From NCBI RefSeq assembly GCF_027557445.1, contig NZ_CP106841.1:2590001-2654000 (forward strand): a stretch of 64,000 nt of DNA, written 5' to 3'. This document shows, piece after piece, positions 29,490-38,020 of the stretch. The position numbers and the translations under genes were made by a program. The first letter of the stretch is position 1. Every line of letters starts with the position of its first letter. Below the pieces are notes generated by a model. That model had not been told where the DNA came from. It worked only from the letters and a program-made list of their open reading frames with translations, and did not search any database. The stretch is from Paenalcaligenes faecalis (GTDB lineage: Bacteria; Pseudomonadota; Gammaproteobacteria; Burkholderiales; Burkholderiaceae_B).

Positions 29490-30437
29490 TTATTCGTCTC
29501 TAATTAGCTCAGCGCTCATCACGCCATAACCCGCAATCCATTCATTGACCGGCTTATAGTAATCTTGGCGTGTCGTGTATTTACCCATAGCGGATAAGGC
29601 AGCAAACGCTGCAACCCACGTACGCACTTCATGCGTAGAGCGACCAGCTTCCTTAGAGATTACCTCTACTTCAAAGTCATCGACTTTGTGTAGCTCATTA
29701 CTGGCCAATAAATCCATAAAGGCTTGATCCCACTGAGCATTCAAAGGAGTTAACCCACACTCAGGAGTACCAAAAATTTTGGCTGCAGCCACTGTGCGGG
29801 CTTCGCGAGCTGCACGGGCTTCGGGGGTCGGATTTCGACCTGAAATTAAGAACTCCGCTACCTCTGAAGCCGCACCACTCAGCAAAGGCACTGGCGGTTC
29901 ATGTGATAAACCACCGGACCCTAAAATCAACACTCGTTTATTGAGCTTTGCAACAAACTGCCCCACCGCCTCGCCTAATTTACGGATACGACGGTATGGG
30001 TTAAAGGGTGGTGCAACCGAGTTAATGATAATAGGAATAACGGGATAGCGTGTTAGGCTACCTGTGGTTTCATCCAGAATCTGCGTACAGCCATGATCCA
30101 CCTGCAAGCGATGTGACAAGGCCACATCCACATCTTGCTCATGAATAAAACGTACCAAATCTAAAGCTAAATCAGCGGGGATCGATAAATTACCTAAAGG
30201 AGTATTGTAGTCACCTACCGATTCAGCTCCTGTTGCAACGACAAAAGGCGGCATTAAATCATAAAACAAACCGTTGTAATGGTCGGGGGCAAACAGAATA
30301 ATCAGCTCTGGGTCAAACTCTTCGACTTCTTTTTTTGCAGCAGCTAATACCGCCTGAACCTCAGAAACAGTGGTGGCATCTGGATCATACAATCCTCGTA
30401 AAGGGGTATGAGACAAACATTTCAAGCGCACCGTCAT
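29490..30437 (-). CDS. mhpB: 2,3-dihydroxyphenylpropionate (carboxyethylcatechol) 1,2-dioxygenase
   Basis: A class III extradiol Fe(II) dioxygenase opening the ring of 3-(2,3-dihydroxyphenyl)propionate, 315 residues. Motifs include LSHTPLRG at the N-terminus, FAPDHYNGLFYDLMPPF, VDHGCTQ, and GSGGLSHEPP, which supplies another iron or acid-base residue. The ATG at 30437 follows GAGGAG and aligns with the E. coli start, so the upstream codon at 30452 was rejected. The other mhp genes (A, D, E, F) are not adjacent. Confidence 0.9.
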   Translation of the reverse strand: MTVRLKCLSHTPLRGLYDPDATTVSEVQAVLAAAKKEVEEFDPELIILFAPDHYNGLFYDLMPPFVVATGAESVGDYNTPLGNLSIPADLALDLVRFIHEQDVDVALSHRLQVDHGCTQILDETTGSLTRYPVIPIIINSVAPPFNPYRRIRKLGEAVGQFVAKLNKRVLILGSGGLSHEPPVPLLSGAASEVAEFLISGRNPTPEARAAREARTVAAAKIFGTPECGLTPLNAQWDQAFMDLLASNELHKVDDFEVEVISKEAGRSTHEVRTWVAAFAALSAMGKYTTRQDYYKPVNEWIAGYGVMSAELIRDE

Positions 30438-30498
30438 ACAAACACTCCTCAAATATCCTAATTGCTTTCTCGTTTTTTCTTTTAAAGATTTAGCTAAT

Positions 30499-30514
30499 AG
30501 TGAAGCATTTCACT
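30499..30514. promoter_or_regulatory. small palindrome upstream of mhpB
   Basis: AGTGAA GCAT TTCACT lies 62 bp before the mhpB start. It could be an operator, but only the symmetry supports it. Confidence 0.3.
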
Positions 30515-30622
30515 CCGGCTAGAGATTAGCACAGCCCGCTTTAGTTCCTACCTCATGTCTTTCAGGTTGTTCATACAGTAAACAAGATCGCCTCTAAAAG
30601 GGGTGAATTTAAACGCATAAAA

Positions 30623-30645
30623 AAACCGACCTATAAGGTCGGTTT
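30623..30645 (-). terminator. terminator of the aminotransferase gene
   Basis: AAACCGACCT ATA AGGTCGGTTT is a perfect 10-bp stem. On the minus strand it leads into a T-run, the complement of 30618-30625. Confidence 0.85.
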
Positions 30646-30666
30646 CATGTGAAACAACATCTAAGC

Positions 30667-31857
30667 CTATCGGCGAACTTGAGCGATGAGCTCGTCTAAA
30701 ATTTGTAGTGCTGTATCCAAGTCTTCTTTGGTGATATTTAAAGCAGGCATAAAACGCAATAAATTAGGGCGCGGAGAGTTCAAGAGCATCCCTTCAGGAT
30801 CTCGGTCACGCGCTGCCGCAACTAAAGCAGGGCCATCATCTCGATCTAGAATTAATGCACGTAATAAACCCTGACCACGCTCGCCTTTAAAACCCCATTT
30901 TGCACTAAGGGCCAGTAAACCATCCGACAACTGCTGAGCACGCTCATTAACGCTATCCATAAAGCCATCAGCCGTTAATGTTTGCATCACAGCAACACCA
31001 GCAGCCGTCACCACAGGATTACCGTTATAGGTACCACCTTGATCCCCATGGGAAAAACACGATACGGATTCTTTGGCACACAAAGCAGATAACGGCACAC
31101 CAGCACCAATCCCTTTGCCTAGAGTCATAATATCGGGTTCTACACCAGTGTGTTGGTAAGCAAATAGCTTGCCCGTACGGCCCATACCACTTTGTACCTC
31201 ATCCACGATCAGCAACATGCCAAATTCATCACAAATATCACGCAGCGCTTGCATAAAAGCGGGATCGGCCGGAATCACGCCACCCTCGCCCTGCACTGGT
31301 TCGAGCATAATAGCGACCGTTTTTTCATCAACTAAGGCACGTACAGAATCAATATCATTTAACTGTGCTTTAGGGAACCCATCCACCTGAGGAGCAAAAA
31401 TTGTATCCCAACCGGCTTTACCGGAAGCTGACATCGTCGCTAATGTACGACCATGGAAGCTATGTTCAAAGGTGATAATTTTGTAGGCTCCGGCGCGATG
31501 CAACTGCCCCCATTTACGGGCTAATTTAATCGCACCTTCGTTAGCCTCTCCACCACTATTGGCAAAGAACACACGATCAAAACACGAGTTTTGTGTAATG
31601 AGCTTAGCCAAATCCATCATCGGAGCGTTATAAAATGCAGGCGATGGATTCATGAGCTCAGACGCCTGTTTACACATGGCTTCAACGACATTTTTAGGGC
31701 TGTGACCTAACGCATTGACCGCCCACCCTTGGATCATATCCAGGTATCGTTTACCGTTGTGATCCTCGAGCCAAGAGCCTTGGCCACGCACAAAAACCAA
31801 ATCTGGACGAGAGGTAATTTCCATCAGTGCGTCAGCACCAACCTGATCAAATTGCAT
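30667..31857 (-). CDS. argD: class III aminotransferase, acetylornithine transaminase-like
   Basis: A PLP-dependent aminotransferase of 396 residues. Class III features are FANSGGEANEGAIKLARKWG, FHGRTLATMSASG, the PLP aspartate in LIVDEVQSGMGRTG, and the Schiff-base lysine in MTLGKGIGAG. The likely reaction is the acetylornithine/glutamate step of arginine synthesis, but succinylornithine or GABA-type specificity is possible. The start MQFDQVGADALM at 31857 is chosen because the preceding residues do not look like the family. No other arg genes are nearby. Confidence 0.82.
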   Translation of the reverse strand: MQFDQVGADALMEITSRPDLVFVRGQGSWLEDHNGKRYLDMIQGWAVNALGHSPKNVVEAMCKQASELMNPSPAFYNAPMMDLAKLITQNSCFDRVFFANSGGEANEGAIKLARKWGQLHRAGAYKIITFEHSFHGRTLATMSASGKAGWDTIFAPQVDGFPKAQLNDIDSVRALVDEKTVAIMLEPVQGEGGVIPADPAFMQALRDICDEFGMLLIVDEVQSGMGRTGKLFAYQHTGVEPDIMTLGKGIGAGVPLSALCAKESVSCFSHGDQGGTYNGNPVVTAAGVAVMQTLTADGFMDSVNERAQQLSDGLLALSAKWGFKGERGQGLLRALILDRDDGPALVAAARDRDPEGMLLNSPRPNLLRFMPALNITKEDLDTALQILDELIAQVRR

Positions 31858-31947
31858 AACGGCAAACCCTGTATAAAAAAGAGAACGAAAGAGCAAATTA
31901 AGTGCTCATCCCATAATTTTAGCTCAAGCACTGCGCTTTGTATCATT

Positions 31948-33108
31948 CTAGAGGAAATCCCCCAGAGCCAATTGCACCGGCTGAGAATCCATCGCCTCAC
32001 AATCCGCCTCTGCCATCAGTTTTGCAGCACGCACACCGATCAAACGTAACTTACGATGTCGAATCTGCGTTCGACGCAAATTTTGTCGCGCATAATGAAT
32101 CAACTCTGCCGCAGCCACCACCGGAGCATCAACGGTGATGTCTCTAGTTAGAATGGAGAAATCATCAAACCGCAATTTAATCCCTATCGTTTGCGCTCTA
32201 TACCCCTTATGTCGCAAATCCTGCTCTAACTGCTCACAAATCGCCTGCAGCATTCTTGATAATTCATTTCTATCACGCCCCACATGCAAATCCCGAGAAA
32301 ACGTGCGTTCTCTACTAATGGATTTAGGCTCAGAAGACAGTACAACCGGCCGAGAATCAATGCCTTGAGCCGCCTCTTTTAGCCACTGCGCATAGCTCAA
32401 TCCAAAATGCTGTTGTAAAACAGCCGGATCAGCGGCAGCAATGTCTCCTACCGTATGTATATCTAGATCGGCTAATTTTCTTTGGGACTTAGGCCCAATG
32501 CCATTGACCTTAGACACCTCCAAAGGCCAGATAACTCGTGACACATCTGATTCATCTAATATACAAACCCCATTCGGTTTATGTAAATCAGAAGCAATTT
32601 TTGATAATAATTTATTTGGACTAATACCTATAGAGCAGGTTAATCCCGTGGCATTAAATACAGCCTGCTGCAACAAGGAAGCTAATTGTGCTGAATCTTG
32701 ATCTAAATGACTTAAATCAATATAAATCTCATCAATACCTCTATTTTCAATTCGATCAGAGATTCTAGCAACAGCCTGTTTGAATAATCGGGAATAATGC
32801 CTATAGGCATTAAAGTTGGCTGGCAACAAATAAGCATCAGGCGCATATTGTGCCGCTTTCATTAAGCCCATCGCTGAAAAGACCCCTAAAGCTCGGGCTT
32901 CGTAGCTTGCCGTAGTCACTACACCGCGTCCAACATAATCACCTAATCGGGCGTAATGCCATGAACCATCCGATAATTGTCTTGGCTTATCAATATTACG
33001 CCCTCCAATTACCACCACTTTTCCTATTAGTTCGGGGTAATACAATAACTCTACCGAGGCATAAAATGCATCCATATCCAAATGAGCAATGCGTCGCATG
33101 CTTATCAT
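31948..33108 (-). CDS. dinB: DNA polymerase IV (Y family)
   Basis: An error-prone lesion-bypass polymerase, 386 residues. The palm starts with HLDMDAFYASVE, and the second acidic pair appears as IDEIYIDLS. Thumb and little-finger domains follow, with VNGIGPKSQRKLADL as the helix-hairpin-helix. The C-terminal QLALGDFL fits a sliding-clamp binding peptide. GAGGG is 6 bp before the ATG at 33108. It is divergent from the dpp operon. No clear LexA box was noticed. Confidence 0.92.
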   Translation of the reverse strand: MISMRRIAHLDMDAFYASVELLYYPELIGKVVVIGGRNIDKPRQLSDGSWHYARLGDYVGRGVVTTASYEARALGVFSAMGLMKAAQYAPDAYLLPANFNAYRHYSRLFKQAVARISDRIENRGIDEIYIDLSHLDQDSAQLASLLQQAVFNATGLTCSIGISPNKLLSKIASDLHKPNGVCILDESDVSRVIWPLEVSKVNGIGPKSQRKLADLDIHTVGDIAAADPAVLQQHFGLSYAQWLKEAAQGIDSRPVVLSSEPKSISRERTFSRDLHVGRDRNELSRMLQAICEQLEQDLRHKGYRAQTIGIKLRFDDFSILTRDITVDAPVVAAAELIHYARQNLRRTQIRHRKLRLIGVRAAKLMAEADCEAMDSQPVQLALGDFL

Positions 33109-33227
33109 GAATTACCCTCTAGTTAACCCGCTATATGTGTGAATCGTCTATGCTTAACGTTGACGCCTTATATTAGGCTAAGGCACTATGAGAAAAAATC
33201 AATTCATACACACAAGGAGATGCCTCT

Positions 33228-34802
33228 ATGCATAAAAAGCTTTTAGTTGCTGCATTAACTGCAGCACTCTTTTTACCTGTTGCAGGCCAAGCCAAAACGT
33301 TACGCTGGGCAAGCCAAGGTGATATTTTAACCTTAGACCCGCATGCCCAAAACGAGGGTATGACCATTGCTGCTAGCAGCTATGTCTATGAACCCTTAGT
33401 CGAATACGATCAAGAATTTAAAATAACACCTGCGCTAGCTACAGAATGGGAGAACACTTCAGACACCATTTGGCGCTTTAAACTACGCGAGGGGGTCAAG
33501 TTTCACGATGGTTCAGATTTTACCGCTGATGACGTTGTATTCTCTATTCAGCGCGCCTTAGCCCCCACCTCTAACTTTAAAGCCTATGTCAATGGCATTA
33601 AAGAGGTGCGCAAGGTTGATGACCACACGGTGGAACTAGAAACCGAAGGCCCAAACCCCGTGTTATTACGTCAGCTAACCAACGTATTCATTATGAGTAA
33701 AGCGTGGTCTGAGGCTAATAACGCCACCGCGCCACAAGACTTTGCCAATCAACAAGAAACCTTTTCTGCTCGTAATACGAATGGCACAGGGGCCTACAAG
33801 CTTGAGGGCCGTGAGGTCGATATCCGTACTACCTTTGTAGAAAACACAGACTGGTGGGGCAAAGACGCCAAACCGGGTAATGTGACTAAAATCGTCTACA
33901 CCCCGATCAAACAAAACGCGACGCGTACTGCTGCCTTGTTATCCGGTGAGATCGATTTTGTTCTCGACCCCCCCGCTCAAGACTTGAATCGTATCAAGCA
34001 ACAAGCCAAAGTCGTTGAGGGCAACGAATACCGCACCATTTACCTTGGTTTAGATCAAAAAAGTCCAGAGCTAAAATACAGCTCTGTAAAAGGAACAAAC
34101 CCTTTTGCTGATTTGCGAGTTCGTCAGGCTCTCTATTTAGCCATAGATACCGAGGCCATTAAAAAAGCCGTCATGCGCGGCTCATCCTTACCAACCGGTA
34201 CGATGATCGCCCCTCAGGTCAACGGCTGGACTGAAGAACTCGCTAAACGCCCTGCTCCAGATCTGGACAAAGCCAAATCCCTGCTCAAAGAGGCAGGCTA
34301 TGGGCCAAATGAGCTCAGCTTCACTTTAGACTGCCCCAATAATCGTTATATTAATGACGAAGCTATTTGTCAGGCCGTCGTGGGAATGTGGGCTAAAGCG
34401 GGTGTAAAAGCCAACTTAAATGCAATGCCTCGTGCCACGTACTTCCCTAAAGTACAATCGGCTGACTCCAGCGCCTATATGTTTGGTTGGGGCGTACCCA
34501 CTTTTGATGCGCTCTACACCATTCAAAGCCTAATACACAGTAAAGGTGAAGGCGCCGACGGCTCTTTTAACTTTGGTAACTATGAAAACGCCGAGGTAGA
34601 TAAACTCATTGATCAAATTAAAATTGAGACCGATGAGGCCAAACGTACCCAAGCAATTCATAAAGTGCTTAAAATACATGCCGACGAAGTCGGTCATATC
34701 CCGCTACATGACCAGGTAATCCCTTGGGCGATGGGCAAAAACGTAAACGTAGTGCACCGAGCAGACAACCGTCTCACTCCGCACTGGGTGACCATTGATT
34801 AA
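33228..34802 (+). CDS. periplasmic substrate-binding protein of a dipeptide-type ABC transporter
   Basis: A 524-residue SBP family 5 protein with a signal peptide ending near GQAKT. The family signature is RWASQGDILTLDPHAQNEG, followed by RLREGVKFHDGSDFTADDVVFSIQRA-like sequence. Relatives bind peptides, nickel or glutathione; the ligand cannot be deduced. AAGGAGATG precedes the ATG. It heads an operon with two permeases and two ATPases. Confidence 0.9.
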   Translation: MHKKLLVAALTAALFLPVAGQAKTLRWASQGDILTLDPHAQNEGMTIAASSYVYEPLVEYDQEFKITPALATEWENTSDTIWRFKLREGVKFHDGSDFTADDVVFSIQRALAPTSNFKAYVNGIKEVRKVDDHTVELETEGPNPVLLRQLTNVFIMSKAWSEANNATAPQDFANQQETFSARNTNGTGAYKLEGREVDIRTTFVENTDWWGKDAKPGNVTKIVYTPIKQNATRTAALLSGEIDFVLDPPAQDLNRIKQQAKVVEGNEYRTIYLGLDQKSPELKYSSVKGTNPFADLRVRQALYLAIDTEAIKKAVMRGSSLPTGTMIAPQVNGWTEELAKRPAPDLDKAKSLLKEAGYGPNELSFTLDCPNNRYINDEAICQAVVGMWAKAGVKANLNAMPRATYFPKVQSADSSAYMFGWGVPTFDALYTIQSLIHSKGEGADGSFNFGNYENAEVDKLIDQIKIETDEAKRTQAIHKVLKIHADEVGHIPLHDQVIPWAMGKNVNVVHRADNRLTPHWVTID

Positions 34803-34858
34803 TAACTGAATAGGATCGTGGTGGTGGGCTTACCGTTCACCCCACGAGTCGCCCCCGT

Positions 34859-35845
34859 ATGTTGGTATTTATTATTCGACGCCTGTTTCAAGCTGTGTTG
34901 GTGATGCTCACCGTTAGCTTGCTGGCGTTTATTTTGTTTAGATATATTGGTGACCCTGTCACCGCTATGCTCGGTCAAGATGCGACTGACGCAGATCGTA
35001 TTGCGCTACGCGCTAGTTTGGGATTGGATCAATCCGCCTTAGTCCAGTTCTGGCACTTTGTACAAAATGCCATTCATGGCGAGTTTGGCCTGTCTTTACG
35101 TCAAGGTCAAAGTGTTTCAGAATTACTTAAAGACCGGCTTCCTGCTACCGTAGAGCTCTCTGTAGTAGCGGCTATCTTAGCCTTAGTCATTGGTCTGCCC
35201 TTAGGCGTTTACACCGCGTTAAATCGTAATGGCATGATCTCACAAGCCATTCTCGCCTTTTCACTTCTAGGCATTTCCTTACCTACCTTTTTAATCGGAA
35301 TCCTACTCATTTTGGTGATGTCCGTACAGCTAGGTTGGTTGCCCAGCTATGGTCGCGGAGAAGTCTCGTACTTTGGTTGGTGGAGCACAGGTATGCTATC
35401 CATTGATGGCTGGAAACACTTAATCCTACCCGCCATTACCCTCTCCCTATTTCAGCTGACCTTAATTTTGCGATTGGTGCGCTCTGAAATGCTAGAGGTT
35501 TTACGCAGCGATTACATTAAATTTGCTCGCGCACGGGGCCTAAGTCAACGTGCCATCCATTTTGGCCATGCCCTAAAAAACACCATGGTCCCTGTCATTA
35601 CCATCACCGGCTTACAACTGGGTGGCATTATCGCTTTTGCTATCGTTACCGAGACCGTATTCCAATGGCCGGGTATGGGTTTACTCTTTATCCAAGCCGT
35701 CCAGTTTGCTGACGTTCCCGTTATGGCGGCGTATCTGTGCTTAATTGCTTTAGTGTTCGTCTGTATTAACTTAATCGTAGATTTGCTCTACTTTGCTGTT
35801 GATCCCCGTCTGCGCGTGGGCTTAAACCGTGGGGGGAATCACTAA
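34859..35845 (+). CDS. dppB: ABC transporter permease, DppB type
   Basis: A 328-residue inner-membrane permease with six predicted transmembrane segments. The cytoplasmic EAA loop lies in DYIKFARARGLSQRAIHFGHALKNTMVPVITITG. The final codon overlaps the start of the next permease (TAATG), so the two are made in step. It forms the channel with dppC. Confidence 0.93.
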   Translation: MLVFIIRRLFQAVLVMLTVSLLAFILFRYIGDPVTAMLGQDATDADRIALRASLGLDQSALVQFWHFVQNAIHGEFGLSLRQGQSVSELLKDRLPATVELSVVAAILALVIGLPLGVYTALNRNGMISQAILAFSLLGISLPTFLIGILLILVMSVQLGWLPSYGRGEVSYFGWWSTGMLSIDGWKHLILPAITLSLFQLTLILRLVRSEMLEVLRSDYIKFARARGLSQRAIHFGHALKNTMVPVITITGLQLGGIIAFAIVTETVFQWPGMGLLFIQAVQFADVPVMAAYLCLIALVFVCINLIVDLLYFAVDPRLRVGLNRGGNH

Positions 35846-36756
35846 TGGGTGCATTACACCGTTTTTGGGATAGTGATTTAGCTTGGGCTTGGCGTCATTC
35901 ACCGGTTGCCATTTTTAGTACGGTAATGACGGCCCTCTTATTTATAGGCGCCTTTGGTGCGCCTTGGGTCGCCCCACACAACCCCTTTGATCTCGCCTCG
36001 ATTAACCTAATGGATGCTCTACTGCCTCCGGTTTGGGAAGACGATGGCATCAGCACCTACCTTTTAGGCACAGATAGCCAAGGTCGAGATCTCTTCTCGT
36101 CCTTGCTTTACGGTACGCGAATTTCACTTTTAATTGGGATTGCGTCAGTAGCACTGGCCATGGTGGTAGGAATTATACTTGGGCTTATTGCAGGCTACGC
36201 CGGTGGGCGTATCGATGCATTTATTATGCGCGTCGCCGATGTACAGCTCTCTTTTCCCGCTATTTTAATTGCCCTCTTAATTGACGGGGTAGCTCGGGCT
36301 GCTGTACCTCAAGAGCTGCTTGAGATCATTGCCTTTCCCGTCTTGGTCGGCGCAATTGCCTTAGCTGGCTGGCCTCAATATGCTCGTACAGTACGTGGTT
36401 CTGCCATGGTGGAAAAAAACCGAGAATATGTACAAGCAGCCAAAGTCATTGGCGTATCTGGCCCACGCATTATGTTTAATCATGTGCTACCAAACGTCAT
36501 GGGGCCGGTTTTAGTATTAGCCACAGTGCATTTAGCCACAGCCATTATTACCGAGGCAACGCTCTCCTTTTTAGGCGTAGGCGTCCCCCCGACTTCACCC
36601 TCCTTAGGAACCTTAATTCGCATAGGAAATGACTTCCTTTTTTCAGGTGAATGGTGGATTACCATCTTCCCGGGACTGGTCTTAATTTTACTTGTCCTTT
36701 CTGTGAACCTACTAGGTGATTGGTTGCGCGATGCGCTCAATCCACGATTGAACTGA
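35845..36756 (+). CDS. dppC: ABC transporter permease, DppC type
   Basis: A 303-residue partner permease. It has an N-terminal transmembrane segment, the conserved LLGTDSQGRDLFSSLLYGTRISL, and an EAA loop in REYVQAAKVIGVSGPRIMFNHVLPN. It overlaps dppB by one base and is followed by dppD after one base, so translation is coupled throughout. Confidence 0.93.
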   Translation: MGALHRFWDSDLAWAWRHSPVAIFSTVMTALLFIGAFGAPWVAPHNPFDLASINLMDALLPPVWEDDGISTYLLGTDSQGRDLFSSLLYGTRISLLIGIASVALAMVVGIILGLIAGYAGGRIDAFIMRVADVQLSFPAILIALLIDGVARAAVPQELLEIIAFPVLVGAIALAGWPQYARTVRGSAMVEKNREYVQAAKVIGVSGPRIMFNHVLPNVMGPVLVLATVHLATAIITEATLSFLGVGVPPTSPSLGTLIRIGNDFLFSGEWWITIFPGLVLILLVLSVNLLGDWLRDALNPRLN

Positions 36757-36757
36757 T

Positions 36758-37744
36758 ATGAGCGCCTTACTCGAAGTCAAAAATCTAAACGTTGAATTCC
36801 CCACTCGTCGTGGGGTTCTCACCGCCTTAAATGACGTTTCCTTTCGCATTAACAATGGGGAAGTGCTAGGCGTAGTAGGAGAATCAGGTGCGGGCAAATC
36901 CTTAACCGGCAGCTCCATCATTGGACTCCTTGATCCCCCTGGGCGCATTGCTGGGGGTGAAATTCACTTTAACGGTAGACGTATAGACAATTTATCTGAG
37001 GCACGTATGCGCCGCATACGCGGGCGTGAAATTGGCGCTATTTTCCAAGACCCACTCACCTCATTAAATCCGTTATACACTGTCGGGCAACAGCTCACTG
37101 AAACCATCCAAACGCATTTGGACTTCACGCACAAACAAGCGCGTGAGCGCGCAATAGAGCTTTTAGAATCCACAGGCATACCAGCTGCTCGTGAGCGTAT
37201 TGACCATTACCCACATCAGTTCTCAGGCGGTATGCGTCAACGGGTCGTCATTGCTTTAGCTCTAGCAGCAGAGCCCAAACTCATTGTGGCAGACGAGCCC
37301 ACCACAGCCCTAGACGTTTCTATTCAAGCCCAGATCATTGATCTATTAAAAAATCTCTGTAAAGTCCACGGCACATCTGTGATGTTAATTACCCATGACA
37401 TGGGTGTTATTGCAGAAACCGCAGACCGAGTTGCGGTTATGTATGCAGGACGAATCATTGAGATCGGCCCAGTGCAAGACGTGATACAGCGCCCTTTACA
37501 CCCCTATACCACGGGCCTAATGCGTTCTATACCCGGCCTAGAGCCTGATGTAAAACGCCTAGAACAAATCCCAGGTAGTATGCCTCGCCTAAATGCGATC
37601 CCTAAAGGCTGTGCATTTAACCCCCGTTGTAAACATGTCATGGAACGTTGTCAGGTGGAGCGCCCAGAGCTCATGGAGGTCGCAGGGCGCCAAGTGGCCT
37701 GTTGGTTACACGAAGGAGAACTACTGTCAATAACCCCGCCCTAA
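36758..37744 (+). CDS. dppD: dipeptide-type ABC transporter ATPase DppD, 3' end altered by the IscB element
   Basis: The first ATPase of the importer, 328 residues. Walker A is GESGAGKSLTGSS, the signature is FSGGMRQRVVIA, and Walker B is LIVADEPTTALD. The C-terminal oligopeptide-transporter domain has the cysteine pattern CAFNPRCKHVMERC. The last codons are odd: after ...GELLSI the frame enters the inserted element, adds Thr-Pro-Pro, and stops at 37742-37744. The original stop is now at 39443, just before dppF. Three extra residues should be harmless. Confidence 0.93.
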   Translation: MSALLEVKNLNVEFPTRRGVLTALNDVSFRINNGEVLGVVGESGAGKSLTGSSIIGLLDPPGRIAGGEIHFNGRRIDNLSEARMRRIRGREIGAIFQDPLTSLNPLYTVGQQLTETIQTHLDFTHKQARERAIELLESTGIPAARERIDHYPHQFSGGMRQRVVIALALAAEPKLIVADEPTTALDVSIQAQIIDLLKNLCKVHGTSVMLITHDMGVIAETADRVAVMYAGRIIEIGPVQDVIQRPLHPYTTGLMRSIPGLEPDVKRLEQIPGSMPRLNAIPKGCAFNPRCKHVMERCQVERPELMEVAGRQVACWLHEGELLSITPP

Positions 37745-38020
37745 AGGGCGAGGCATGCCAGATTCGTTCTGCGCTTGCCTAGATTGACCAGACTCAGCGC
37801 TGTTGTAGCGCTACGTTGGTGTTACGTTCAAGACGCACCTTGGAATGCTTCCTCAGTTCCAAGCTCTGTAAGCGGTAGCAGCAGACACGCCTAGGGTAGG
37901 CACGAAACGGGCTACCGCATGGTGCATTAGGCATCTAGCGGGACATCAACCTTGTCGAGGGGAGCGAGGCGTAAGCCTCCGTCACAAGGCCCTTACGGGC
38001 AAAATTAGGAGAAAATAGCC
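37715..38020 (+). ncRNA. predicted omega RNA (guide plus scaffold) of IscB
   Basis: The leader between the element's left end and iscB holds many stems and no gene. They are CGCCC TAAA GGGCG at 37737-37750, AGCGCT at 37796-37801 with 37807-37812, CTTGGAA/TTCCAAG at 37839-37863, and CCTTGT/ACAAGG at 37950-37989 enclosing GAGGC GTAA GCCTC. A last GCCC TTAC GGGC stem sits just before the iscB ribosome binding site. In IscB systems the omega RNA lies upstream and its roughly 16-nt 5' guide comes from the flanking host DNA. That predicts the dppD bases near 37715-37730 as guide. Ends and promoter are inferred. Confidence 0.75.

Noticed and set aside
37745-38020. CRISPR-like or tracr-like array upstream of iscB
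   Set aside because: There are no regularly spaced direct repeats. The stems fit an omega RNA leader instead.
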